Below, piece after piece: positions 45,158 to 57,216 of a DNA stretch of 64,000 nucleotides. The notes beneath the pieces were generated by a model that worked only from the letters and a program-made list of their open reading frames with translations, did not search any database and was not told the DNA's origin. The stretch is taken from assembly GCA_037176705.1 (NCBI GenBank), contig CM073885.1, forward strand, positions 218,314,290-218,378,289, written 5' to 3'. Origin of the DNA: Molossus alvarezi (lineage: Eukaryota > Chordata > Mammalia > Chiroptera > Molossidae). The stretch's first letter is position 1; each line of letters begins with the position of its first letter. Made by a program: the position numbers and the translations under genes.

Positions 45158-46726
45158 TAAAAAGGAATATATGGTATAGTCACATATATATTGCTTCTTT
45201 CCAAGTTTAGAACTGTGAAAGCAAGCAAACAGCTCATCCCAATAGGGACACTATAACTAAGAGATTCTAATAAGATTACTCATAAAATACACTTTAATTG
45301 GGTTCAAAGAATTAATTTAAAATATAGTAATCAAGGGGAGTGCCAGCTGAAAAGGGTTTCCACTCTTTGTAAATAGCTTTATCAGTCCTAGAAACTGCTC
45401 ATTGTTCATTTGATAGGGAAGGACAGTCAATTATAACTTTAAATACTTGAAGACATAAGCACAGATACTGTATTCACATTGATTCATATATGCAATTTCT
45501 ATCTCATCAGACAATTTCTATAAAATCTCAAGTTTCTAATTAGGATTTGTGGCGTTAAAAAAAGGCAATTTGGTAGCTGGGTTCATTCACTAAAGACATA
45601 ATCAATGAACGGAGTTAAGACACTAGTCCCTCATCATCTGATGCCTTACGGCCGTTCTCAGATCTCGCCTCTCAGAGCAGAGGTACTCACAGCAGGGTCC
45701 CGTCCTGCCCGTAAAGCCTGTGGCTTTCCCTGTTCTGTGCACTTCACCACAACCACTCCACCCCGAACCTAACGAAAATCACTGTCGCTCATGACTTGAG
45801 GAACATTTGGTGAAGGTGGTGATTTAATCAAGTATGTTACTAAATGCAACATGATTTTACATTGTAAACATCTTTTAAAAAACTCAGGATTTCAGCTACA
45901 TATTTTTTCCTGAAATAAAAATTCTATATAACCCTTATCCTCAGTCCCAGTTTTCCAATAATCTCCTTTATTAGGGACATGATAAAATTTTTGAGCAAGA
46001 AGTCATTAAAAAGCAGAATACTAGATGTTCTTCAAGTACTGCTTTTTCTCCTATATCATTTTTTCTTATACATTTTGCACACGTCAGATATCTCAAGTTT
46101 TTGTTCCAGGCTTCTATGTAGATATTCCATATTAATGGCACTTGTTTTTAAAAATGAAAGTTTTAGGCACAATAGTTACTTCTGGCTCTGCTTTGTAGAG
46201 AAAGGTACAAGGACTAAAATCTCTGCATTCTCCAGATGATAGCTTTCTAATATTTTATGAGAAAAGGATTCTGTTTTACTGTGTGGAAATGAGAAGTGAC
46301 CTTTAAAAAATCCACAAGTGCAACCTATATACGTACAGACAACCTTGGCTTTAATGCTGGGATCTGGAATGAGCCTGGATATGCACAAAAAGTGACATTC
46401 TGGCATAAAAATAGCAGCACAGCTCTCCAGCCCCCTCCAGTGGCTGCACTGCGAACGCCACACGCTGGCCCTGCATCTCTGTGCTGCTGTCTGAACCCAC
46501 CGTCAGAGCTTCTGATTCGGCTCCCTCTTCCTGTGTGGAAGAGACACCAAGTTCCTACCCTGTGGAGACACACCCGTTTGCTATTTGGTTTATTTAAAAA
46601 TCACCTATTCTGATTGACCTGTAAGAATGAATGCTATAAAGAGCTATACAAATACATTTTCTTTCAAATTCATAAAACTATTCATACTTTTTGAAACGAG
46701 TTAACAGCTAGAGTCCATCGAAGCAT

Positions 46727-48159
46727 CTACTGTTTAGAAGGAAATGGAGCAGCACCAAATGGGTCTAACTCAACCGCCTGGGACTGCTGGGGCTGAGGTG
46801 AAGTGATGCTTTGCACCACCAGCTCTGTGAAGGGCACAGCACCAAAATCGTCCATTTTCAGCGCATCTGCACTGTGGAATGACCCATGGAGGGAATTGGG
46901 TCTTGGCCGCCCAGGCAGCACGGGGTTGTGGTCAGTACAGATGTCGCTCAGGCCCGGATGTGAAGGGTGCCAGGGCAGATCTGGGGGATGGAACGGTTTG
47001 GCCCCAAAGGGGTCCAACAGACTCTCGTCAGGAGGCAGGACATTCCCTCTGTCTTTCCCATCAGTCAGCGCAACGCTGATGTTCTCCTTGGAGTCTGAGA
47101 TGGTCAAAAACTCGTTGCTGCTCTGGGAGTCTCGGCGGCCCACCTTCTTGTGCCTGCGGGCCCTCTCCGGGGTGCGGAACGGGGGCTTCAGCGTCTTCTT
47201 CGTGCTGCTCGGGGTGCCGTGGTGCCGCTTCCCGTTACTTTTGGACACGTCCTGCTTTGTGCGCCTTTGGCGAGAGGACAGTTTCTGCAAGCTACGCTGT
47301 TTGACTTTCTGCTGCTGACTCCCGGTTATCTCCTCGAAGGGCACAAGCCCAAAAAGGTCCTCGTGACTATCACTTTTACCGGTGGAAGTGGGAAAGGGCT
47401 GAAATGGAGTACAGCCAAATATATCTACACTTTTGGGACAACCAGGGAGAGCCTGTGCTTCCGGCCCCGCTGCACGGCCATCCTGCGCATTCGCCCTCTT
47501 GCTGAAAGGTGCCTTGGTGAACACATCGAATTCCTCCCGCTCCAGTCCCACAGTAGGAAAACAGGTCTGTCGAGAGAGGTTCTTCTCGTTTTCCCCCAGT
47601 TGGGGCTGTCGAGCTGGCACTGCAAAGGGGACAGCACCGAACACATCAAACTCCTGTTGGGGAGTTGCCACTCCAACATCAGAGGGGGCCTGGGCTGGGC
47701 TCAGGAGTGTCACATTTGTGTTTTGGATTGGTCCGCTGCCAGATGTGTCTCTGTAAGCGGGGCCCCCATCACCGTACTTGGCTTTGGCCTGTTCATAATC
47801 AGAGTCAGAGCTATGTTTCTCGTCCTCTTCCTCATCTTCAGAGTCCATGAGGAGAGGCCGATGACCCAGATTCTCCGGTTCGGTATCATCATCATTGAAA
47901 TCTTGTTCTCCCTGAAGAACTTCTTCATCCTCTGGCTCTTCTTCTTCACTGCTCTTGGGAGAAGGGGGATCTGATTCAAAGTCACTTTCAGATTCGTCGT
48001 TTCCCTTCTGTACTTGACCCTGTACCGACGAACTCGCTGAGGTTTTCTTTACAGCCCTGTGGTCTTTAGATACTGGACTTGTCTTCCTATTCTTCATAGG
48101 ATTTGCAGAGCTATTTTCTTGATCCATGGATGAATGTTCCATTTTCTTTTCAGGAGAAC
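46727..48159 (-). CDS. BMP2K: BMP2K terminal coding exon (C-terminal region)
   Basis: Partial gene: this exon encodes the last ~477 residues of BMP-2-inducible kinase (BIKE), long isoform. The family (with AAK1 and GAK) phosphorylates the AP-2 mu subunit and acts in clathrin-mediated endocytosis. The kinase domain lies in upstream exons outside the window. The acceptor on the minus strand is TTTGAACCTGCAG|GT at 48160/48159. The first full codons read SPEKK and then the internal methionine at 48142. Counting from that methionine, residues 47-118 are very acidic and serine-rich (SESDFESDPPSPKSSEEEE). Residues 276-338 are strongly basic. Seven D-x-F-G-x-x-P-F repeats lie at about 165, 205, 240, 262, 377, 431 and 460. 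The protein ends DPFGAAPFPSKQ with TAG at 46727-46729. The frame is intact. The upstream junction is phase 1. Confidence 0.95.
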
Positions 48160-48335
48160 CTGCAGGTTCAAAGAAAAATTATTATAGCATTCTAATACAT
48201 TTCAAAAACCATTTGCACTAAACACTATTCACTAACACAAAGCATTCCAAATCCCTCATACCGGTTCCCTTAGAGTAAGAAATGATGTCAATTTTTGTCA
48301 TTAGGCTTGGGGAATGCCACTTGTTTCAACTAGAT

Positions 48336-48560
48336 CAGCGGTTCTCAACCTGTGGGTCGTGACCCCTTTGGGGGTCGAATGACCTCTTCACAGGGGTCGC
48401 CTAAGACCATCGGAAAACACATTATTTCCGATGGTCGTAGGAACTGAGACACTGCTCCTCTATCCGTCTCCAGGCAGGTCTGCCCACATGCAGATACGCC
48501 ACATACAACATGAGGAACTGTATTAAAGGGCCGCAGCATTAAGAAGGTTAAGAACCACTG
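48336..48560. mobile_element. SPIN-like hAT miniature transposon
   Basis: This 225-bp non-coding element has terminal inverted repeats: left CAGCGGTTCTCAACC and right GGTTAAGAACCACTG, i.e. CAGTGGTTCTTAACC inverted. The flanks AACTAGAT (48328-48335) and AACTAGAG (48561-48568) are an 8-bp target duplication with one mismatch, the hAT hallmark. Internal phrases (GGGTCGTGACCCCTTTGGGGG, CACAGGGGTCGCCTAAGACC) match the SPIN/URR1-type hAT consensus as I remember it. An inner palindrome spans about 48406-48437. It lies 176 bp upstream of the BMP2K terminal-exon acceptor. Family name from memory. Confidence 0.75.
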
Positions 48561-48568
48561 AACTAGAG

Positions 48569-51500
48569 ACTTCCTTTTCTTGGTTCCCTACACGCCACCT
48601 CCTCGTCACTGGCCCTCACCGACAGCTAACTTTTATTTATAATATCTGGATCTGGGGATATTGTGCACAAGCACATTTTCTCTACCCACCTTCAGAGTAA
48701 GATGATTCAGATAACTTCCCCTGCAATTATCTGCTTACATTTACCAAACAACCTTCTGCTTATATTTCACTCAATTCTAAACTTTCCCCATAGATATCAA
48801 CAAGCATGAATAGCTAGTCTGCTAATTATGTGTTTTGCTATAGTCTTCTTAATTGGCATTCCATCTTTCTGGTAAAGTATCTTATGAGTTGGGTTAACAT
48901 GAAATGCATCCCCACAGCCTGACCAAAGCTAAGGACCAGGTACTGAACTGAGACTGTCCCGGGGACATCTGCCTTCTCTAGATGGCACAGCTTCCTTTAA
49001 CTCTCGTTTCTATATTACACATGTTACATTAAAACATGTTACCCTTTAAAAAAAATCTTAACTATCACTATGGTCACAGTATGATTGGTAATCAAGCTGC
49101 ATAAGAGTGCTTTACAATTTCATTAAATGGTATATAATAAAGATACAGTATATTTATATGACGATGTACTGCCATCCCAATACATCGATGTACTGAATTG
49201 ATTTTCCAGAGGTGGCAGAGATCAAACTGAACTGATACAACCACATATCATGCACCCTTTCCCATCCTTTGACTAATTAGCTAGGGTTGGAAGTACAGTC
49301 AGCAGTTATGAAAACTAGTTAGCTTATGATGGAAGGATTATTCCCTTCCCATTAGTAACATGGTGCTCCTATGGTGTGTGACGCCTGAGCTATTATTTCC
49401 TTCTCTTTGAAAGACAGTTCTGTTGTCTTCCTGCCTCTCTGACCACTCTCTGTCATATTGGTAGAGACTTCTCTTCCACCAGCATCTCCTTAAACATGTA
49501 TGTTCCCCAGGGTCTGTCCTTGGTTGTCCTTCTCCTCGGCACGTCTTCCCCAGGTCTTAACTAATGTATGTTAATTGTCACATATACCATAATGGCTGGA
49601 TATCTAATACTATGGATACTTACCTATTTTACTCATCTCATACTTATCATGAATATGTATCCTACCATTACTTCAAACTCAAACTCAATAATTTCAAAAG
49701 AAATCACCTTTCCTCTTAAAATGGGCTCCTCACCTGTACTCTCCAAATTCCCTCTGAACACTTCCATCTACCTAGTTCTACAAATTAGAAGAAATTTGTA
49801 AATCATTTTCCCTCTAACCACCAGTGTTTTAAAAATCTCTCAACTCTGTTCCCTCCTCTCCCTCTGCCAGCTGTCCATTTCATTCCCTCCTTCTCTAGTC
49901 TGCAGCCCTGAGTCTCTGCACCTGCCTGTCTGCCTCCAGTCCCACATCCCCCCGCTGCCCCTCTCCGAGGTTAGCGTGCTTGAGGGACTGAGAACAGGCC
50001 CCTGTGCCTGCAGCACAGTGAGCACAGGAAAGACTGTACTGTATGAGGGAGGAGGACGGGAAGGACCAAACTGTGGAGGTCCCTTTATGGCCACGAAGAG
50101 TTTGGATTTTGTTCTAAATTGTGTAGTGAGTGGGAAGCCATTACAAAGCTATATTTAAAATGGATGTCATGATCAGACTGATATTTCAAAAAGATAACCG
50201 ACCAAAGAGTGGGTGCAAAGTGGGCAGACCAGGGAAGAGGAAACTGTGCTCATCCAAGTGAGAGAGATGGTGGCCTGGACCAAGGTGGTGGCAGAGTCGA
50301 AAGCAGTGGAGTAAGAGACTGGGGAGGAAACCTCTGGACAGGCGGCGGTGCCATCAGCAGACAGAGAAGAGGGAGTAAAGATGAGCTGGGAAGCAGACGA
50401 CAGCATCAGGAATTGGTCTGGGACACAGAGCCTGAGGTATCTGTAAGACGTTTAAGTGTGAGCCGGTAACTCTCTCGAGCACGATGGTTGGTTTTTAGCT
50501 GGAGAAACAGATTCGGGAAGTCCTCACGAGGCAGAGGATATGAAGAGTCACAACTCTGAAGGAAACCACCTAGGAAGACAGTACACGAGGAAAAGGGGAT
50601 CCGACACAGCTCTCGGGCATCAGGGACCTGCACAGCCAACTGGAAATGCCTGAGAAGGACCAACAGCAGGTGAGGGCAACACCATGGAGACAGGGGCCAG
50701 AGAGGCAAGTGCTCCTGAGCGGGGGGCAGAAAACAGCTGAGTGATGCAGAGAGCTCCAAGGACCTGAGGACAGAAAGCAGTCACAGGCTCTGGTGGGCAA
50801 TCGTGAAGTGAGGGGTGGGCAGGAAATCTAGTGGGGCTGAGTGAGGGGGAGAGACATGGAGAATGCCATCAGGTTGTACTTAAATACAAACACAATCTTC
50901 ATCCTTTTTGTTCACCTGCCAGGTCCTTGAAACAAGCAAAGAGCTATATGCTGTTTCTTTACAAATGTAGAGTAGGCTTATCTTAAATCCTAACAGATTA
51001 AACCCAAATCAAATGCAGAGTCTCCATTTTCACTTCTCCACATAGCATACTTCTGATATGAAAACCAAAGATTACTTTTAGATTAGCCACTGAATTTATC
51101 TTCATGAATTTTTATTCAAAAGGAAAAGATGGCCAGGACATGTGACCATGCCTCAGGCTGGGAACTTCCCTGTGAGGCGCTGTAACCTACGGCAGGCGCA
51201 CCCTCAGCAACACTGCAGTCTCTCCCGAAGCGCCTCCTGCAGGAGCTGTCCCCGGAACAAGAACAGCCGCGCTTTGGTCTCAGGCAGCTGCCTTGATGAA
51301 ACGCTGCTCACCTAGAAGATGCTCATTATAGTAAAGGTGCTGTCCTGTTCTACACAAAACAATCCTGTATAATTTTATGAAACTTAAATTACCCAAATCT
51401 CCTTCACTACACTTTTATTTACATGGAACAATTACAGACCTTTATAAACAATTTTGCTGAAAGCACTTTGGGAAAATGCTGCCCTACAGTTTCTGTGGGA

Positions 51501-53266
51501 AAATGTCCACTTCTAGGGCACAGAGCTTTGCCCCTAAAGGTCTCCTGGAACATTTGACAGGACCAAAATCCTTCCATTGACCTTCTTTTTGTTATTCTTA
51601 TATTCTAACCCTTCTTCTAAACTGCCTGTTTCCTTTGCCCTACTGGTCAACACTGCTTTCCACACGTCACCTCTTCTCATTCTGTCTGCTCTTTGTCAGC
51701 TCCTCAAAGTTGTATTAATGGAGAGACACATTTCTTGGTTGTAAAGTGCTACACAGATCTATATTTTAATTGTCAGTGTGGATATAAATTTATGGGGTTT
51801 TGTTCACTTACCATTTTCAGTGCATCTTTACAGGTAGCAATAATAGTCCATTATTAATTCTGACAGAAACATGATAAAACATTGTGTATATAACATGTAA
51901 CTACCTATAGAACCTCTAGGTTGTTTCTAGTCTCAGCATTTTTCATGATCATGTATTTTTTTCCTTGTGTGTGTGTGGGGGGGGGATAAAATTCTCCTTT
52001 TTAAATATCAATTTAACTTTATCAACTTACTGTTATTTCCTCCTTATGCATAATTAATACACAGCTAATAAAGTTAACCCAGAAAGTCTCTGACAAGATC
52101 ACAGCTAAATGTTCTGTTCCTGAATATGTAATGAGGGCGTCAATACAGCCTCATGCTATGAGGGAACAGTACAAGAACTTTTGCTACGTAAGACTGTCAT
52201 AAAGAAAGCACTTAAAGTAGTGCCTGGTGTAATCACTTGATAAAGTTAACAATCACTGTCATCTCCAAGGCAAGGCCACACTATCCGTTACACTCCAACC
52301 TCCTCGCAACTTTTCTGGACTCAATAATTGAAGGTGAATCTAAAAGAGAGGGAAGAGTGGGGAAAAGGAAGAAAGGAGGATGCAATTCTATGGCTAATTC
52401 AAGAGTAATTCAGGTCACGAGGTTGTACCCCTGAAACTAAAATAATATTACAGGTCAACTGGAACTGAAAAATTTAAATATATTAAAAAATAAGCACACA
52501 TACACACAAAAGAGTAGTTTAGGTCCACTTTAGAACTGACCAGAAATAAATAGGCAAACAAATGTCTGTCCACACACCACAAGGCTGCATTTTGGATCTT
52601 GGAAACTATATCTGATTTTTAAATAGCTTGAGTTGAGAGCACAGTGTAAGAAATTTAAAAAGACTGCTTTCAAAAAGAATAAGAAAAGACACTATGATCT
52701 ATGCCCTCTTTGTGGTTGCAGATAACATCCCTGAAAAGTACAGGCAACAAGGGAAAGTTTCTGTTTGTATAGACAGACTAGTTTTATTTCTTTTATTGCC
52801 TTCCCTTCATAAAAATATTTATCCCAAGTCCCTTTTCTCCCATATTCTCACAACCCACCCTGACACTGTCCATGTTTCTCTCGCTCTCCGTCCTCCCACT
52901 CCCTCATCACCTGACGCGGAGCCAAGGGCCCAGGGAGCCTCTCACAGCACATGATCAGCACCTCCAACGTTAAACACCACTGACAGGTGCGCTTCTCTCT
53001 CCAGCACCTCCTGCTGAGGAAAATTACATCAGGCTACACGTTACAACTAGCTAAGGTTTCACCGCTTATAGTTGCAGCTACCTATTTAATTGTCCTCTCT
53101 TCACTATAAAATATAGAAGAACTGAGAAAGAAATGGAATTATACAAAATTAAAAATTATTTCAGTATATTCTAAGGCTTTTAGTCCTATCCCATAGGCAC
53201 AAAAGACTCAAAATTAGTATGACAAGTTGTAAGGCTGGTTACCAACTATACAACGTACAATACTTT
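48569..53266. other. BMP2K intron stretch without young repeats
   Basis: 4.7 kb with no exon recognised. The part at about 50075-50760 has the GATGGTGGCCTGGACCAAGG, GGTGGCAGAG texture of a widespread old mammalian repeat that I cannot name reliably. A G run in TGTGTGTGTGGGGGGGGGG lies at 51968-51986. Confidence 0.4.
50075..50760 (+). repeat. Unnamed old interspersed repeat
   Basis: Phrases such as TTTGGATTTTGTTCTAAATTG, GAGAGAGATGGTGGCCTGG, ACCAAGGTGGTGGCAGAG, and CTGGAGAAACAGATTCGGG recur in many mammalian loci as a decayed interspersed repeat. The minus-strand frames here (50406-50759, 50570-50800) are therefore not genes. Confidence 0.4.
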
Positions 53267-53280
53267 AAAATGTGACCTCA

Positions 53281-53495
53281 TTCCAGAGAGACCCGGGTTC
53301 GGTTCCCGCTAGGGGCATGTACCTCGGTTGCAGTTGTCCCTGGCCTTGGTTGGGTCGTGTGGGTGGCAACCACTCAATGTGTCCCTTTCACATTGATGTT
53401 TCTCTCTCCCTCTCTCTCTCTACCTCCCACTCTGTCTCAACAAAAATGGAAAAATGTCCTCAGGTGAGGATAAAAAAAAATAAACTAAAAATAAA
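53281..53495 (+). mobile_element. Ves SINE, 5'-truncated but with target-site duplication
   Basis: The copy lacks the first ~45 bases including the A box and starts at TTCCAGAGAGACCCGGGTTCG, keeping the B box GGGTTCGGTTCCC, CT tract and TCCTCAGGTGAGGATAAAA. Flanks AAAATGTGACCTCA (53267-53280) and AAAATGTTACCTCA (53496-53509) are its target duplication. The truncation therefore happened during insertion. Confidence 0.9.
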
Positions 53496-53509
53496 AAAAT
53501 GTTACCTCA

Positions 53510-54508
53510 TAGCTAAGAGTGCTATCAGCTTTTCTAATCTATTTTTTTGCCTAAATATATTCCTATAATGAAAATAAAAAGCATTCAGCTAATTCCTACT
53601 GTTTTCTCCTGGTGCCAAATTGCTCCTTCCCAGTTGTTGATTTACTATGAAATTTAAATCAGGATTATTTCATTGCTTAATTTCCCAAAAGTGTAACCTA
53701 AATATTGCCTTATAATTCAATATATCCTGAATCCTAATAATCCCTATATTTACTGAGATTTGTATTATTAACATAAAAATGGCTGTTTTTCAAGTAGGTG
53801 GAAGGGGAGTTATAAAATGCAGAATAAGCACTAAGAACATGTATTTAAAGCATAAACAAACATCTAGAATGTGACCAGGATCATACCTTAGTTACATCTT
53901 TTTCCTGTTAAGTGAGTTTGCAAAACACTATGAAATATCATATACTGACCAAGTTGTACTTTGTCTCTAAGTAGGGCTTCCTTACACAAATACAGTAGGA
54001 TGGTATTTTGATGGCTCCTAGTCAGGAGACTTTATTTCTGTTCTATGCCTTGAAACTACAAATTGTAAAGCTTTTAGCTTTTTCGGTAATCCTCATCTTC
54101 TGAAATTAGGTTTGATTGCTGGAAACAGCTAAAATGCAACCAGAGCCAGATCCTGAGAATAATGTGAGTGACTAAGATAGACAATGCAGATCTGGGTAAA
54201 TTATTAAGAACAGCACCAATGGGTTATGAAGTCTCAAATTCTCTTGTTGTGACAGGTGAACTGTTTATCAAGGAAATTCCAAGTTAAGTACTAAAAACAA
54301 AGAGCAATGGAAGTCACTACAGTAAGTGTAAGAGAACTAGCACTTACTCTTACTGCTTTCTGGCTTAATATACCTCAGACAAAGAATTTCAAGATGTAGT
54401 TCAAAGCTAACTAAAGTAATGCATCAATTATTCGATACTGTCAATAAAATAACAAATATTTACTAAATAAGTGAAATACCAAATTAACCATTTGGTAACA
54501 GTATGTAC
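53510..54508. other. BMP2K intron stretch, nothing recognised
   Basis: AT-rich DNA without named repeats or exon-like frames. Confidence 0.4.
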
Positions 54509-54523
54509 AAAATATATGTAGCA

Positions 54524-54702
54524 GCCCTGGCTGGTGTGGGTCAGTAGTTAGAGCGTCATCCTGTACATCAAAGGGTCATGCGTTGGATTCCTGGCCAGGG
54601 CACATACCCAGGTTGTGGGAAGCAACCAATGGATGTTTCTCTCTCACATCAAAGCTCCTCTCTCTCTAGAATCAATGAAAAACATATCCTTGGGTGAGGA
54701 TT
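54524..54702 (+). mobile_element. Short Ves-type SINE
   Basis: It starts GCCCTGGCTGGTGTGGGTCAG, GTTAGAGCG A box, GCGTTGGATTCC B box, a shortened middle, and ends CTTGGGTGAGGATTAAAA. Flanks at 54509-54523 and 54703-54717 (AAAATATATGTAGCA / AAAATATATATAGCA) differ at one base. Confidence 0.9.
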
Positions 54703-54794
54703 AAAATATATATAGCATACTTCCCTTCCCTCATCAGCACAGGAGACTACTAAATGAAAGTGTCCTTTGAGGACCTGTTCTCATTTGGAATCTG

Positions 54795-54925
54795 TGTGTC
54801 TCACTTTCCTTGTCTGTATCTGCCCCAGAGAGCTGTAGCAGAATTAAAGTGAGAAAGCTGCGTACAACAGTGCTGGCATGTGGCAGGGACTCATTAAAGG
54901 GCTATATTGTTGCTATTGCTAATGT
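54795..54925 (-). repeat. MIR-like remnant, minus strand
   Basis: CACTTTCCTTGTCTGTATC, TAAAGTGAGAAAGCTGCG and CAGTGCTGGCATGTGGCAGGG, ACTCATTAAAGGG follow the antisense MIR order. Heavily diverged. Confidence 0.45.
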
Positions 54926-57216
54926 TTTATACCATCATTTCATAATTATTTACGGAGTACCTACTATATACTTACATATACTTGAAGGGGTTCTGAGACA
55001 TGAATCAATAGAGGATAGTGACAATACTGTCAAATACATAAATAAGCGCCAAGGGTTTTTCACGTTATCTCGTAACTTCCTACCATTAAGCTCCCACAAT
55101 AGGGTAAAAATGCTCTGTAAGGTTTGCTATGATCTTTACTCTTCAATTTTATCAACCCCATATTCAAAATTGTTCCCCTTGATTTCCATGGCAGATCACT
55201 GTCATTACTTCCAACCACTGTTACCACCCAATGCTCATTCCTTTTATTTCTCTTTTCTCTTTCCATTTCTATTGGTGAACTTAATCCCATTTCATAGCTT
55301 CAACTATATCTTCAAAGTAAAAAACAAGAATGGATTTTAATAATCTTAAACTAGGGAAAATAACTTGCCCAAGTTGAAGGCCATCCACAAAGACCATAGA
55401 GATGTCTCTGTTAATACCACTAGTTTAAAACTCTCATCTGTAAATTCTACAATTAGACTACCAGTAGAATATCATCACCAGCAAACATTCAAAATAGTGT
55501 ATCATCAACCACATACAAAATACAACCAAATATTTACCATACATTTCTTTAATATCCCTTTTACAACACCATGTCTAAAAGTTAAAAAAAAATTTAGACC
55601 TACTATAATGGGCATTGTATTGTTTATAGTTCAGCAAATAGTGTTTTGTTGAACTGTACAATAAACACTTTGCATTGAGTATTTTATAGGGTTAAGTTCT
55701 AGAAATGCTGTAAGTTCTATTCAAAAATGAAAAAAATACTCAACTTTACAAAATCCACAGAAGATAAACACCACTATGGGAAAAAAAAGTTTCAAATGGA
55801 AAAAAAATTAAAAACTGAGGTAGCAATACTCATATCTGATCAAATATACTTCAAAATGAAGGCCATAACTAGAGACAAAGAAGGCCACTACATAATATTG
55901 AAAGGATTTATCCAACAGGAGGATATAACCTTGGTAAACATATATGCACCCAATATAGGAGCACCAAAATATATTTAAAAACTTCTGGAGGACTACAAAG
56001 GAGAAATCAACAGCAATACAGTCATAGCAGGGGACTTCAACACCCCGCTGACATCACTGGATAGATCCTCTAGAGTCTAGACAAAAAAATTAACAAGGAA
56101 ACAGACTCTAAATGATGCACTAAATGAAATGAATTTAATGGATATTTACAGAGAATTACACCCCAAAACTGCAGAATTTACATTCTTCACAAGAGCATAT
56201 GGGACATTCTCAAAGACAGACCACATGTTAGGACACTAAGTCTCTACAAGTTCAAGAAGACTGAAATCATATCGAGCATCTTCTCAGATCACAATGGCAT
56301 GAAACTAGAAATCAATTACAGCAAAAACATTCAAACACATAGAGGCTAAATAGCATGTTATTAAACAATGAATGGGTCACCAAAGAGATCAAGGAAGAAA
56401 TTAAAAACTTCCTGGAAACCAATGAAAATGAACACACAGCCACACAAAATCTATGGGACGCAGTGAAAGCAGTCCTGAGAGGGAAGTTCATAGCACTACA
56501 GGCCTACATCAAGAAACAAGAAAAATTTCTAATTCAATATCTAACCCTACAACTTAAAGAACTAGAAAGTAAACAAGAAGAAAAACCCAGAGCAAGTAGA
56601 AAGAAAGAAATAGTGAAGGTCACAGCAGAAATAAAAGACATAGAGACTAAAAAAAAAAAAAAAGAACACACAACAACAATTCAAAAGAGCAATGAAACAA
56701 AGAGCTGGTTCTTTCAAAAGATAAACAAAATGATGAACCTTTAGCCAGACTTACCAAGAAACAAAGAGAGAAGACCCAAATATGCAAAATTAGAAATGAA
56801 AGAGAAGAAATTAGTAACTGACACCACAGAAATACAAAGGATTATTTAAAAAAAACTACTATGAACAATTATATGCCAACAAATTGACAATCTAGGAGAT
56901 ATGGAAAATTTTCTAAAATAACACAGTCTCCCAAAAGGGAACCAGGACGAATAAGAAAACTTGAACAGATCAGTAACAACTAAGGAAATCGAAGATGTAA
57001 TCAAGAAGCTCCCAGAAAAAAAAAAACAACCCAGGCCCAAATGGCTTCACGAAGTTTTACTGAACATTCAAAGAACTAATATCCATTCTCCTCAAACTAT
57101 TCCAAAAAGTTCAAGAAAGAAGACTTCCAAACTCGTTTTATGAGGCCAGGATAATCCTAATTCCAAAACCAGATAATGACAGTACAAAGAAAAAAAACTA
57201 CAGACCAATATCCCCG

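Larger units (their letters stand above)
42570..46726 (-). other. BMP2K: BMP2K 3' UTR (long form)
   Basis: About 4.1 kb between the BMP2K stop and the candidate distal polyadenylation signal. It is free of Ves SINEs and other young repeats, unlike most of the window, which supports it being transcribed and partly constrained. Old L2-like text (TATTACTGAGTGCTGTGTGCC) occurs near 44205-44310. The end point is inferred from the signal at 42594 only. Confidence 0.55.

Noticed and set aside
47150..47974. 274-codon open frame on the plus strand opposite the BMP2K exon
   Set aside because: It is the antisense of a well-supported coding exon with biased codons. It has no recognisable domain and no promoter or splice context of its own.
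55060..55340. Overlapping frames at 54810-55340 and 55060-55290 as a small gene
   Set aside because: The two run on opposite strands in AT-rich DNA with no known domain, no CpG promoter and no partner exon.
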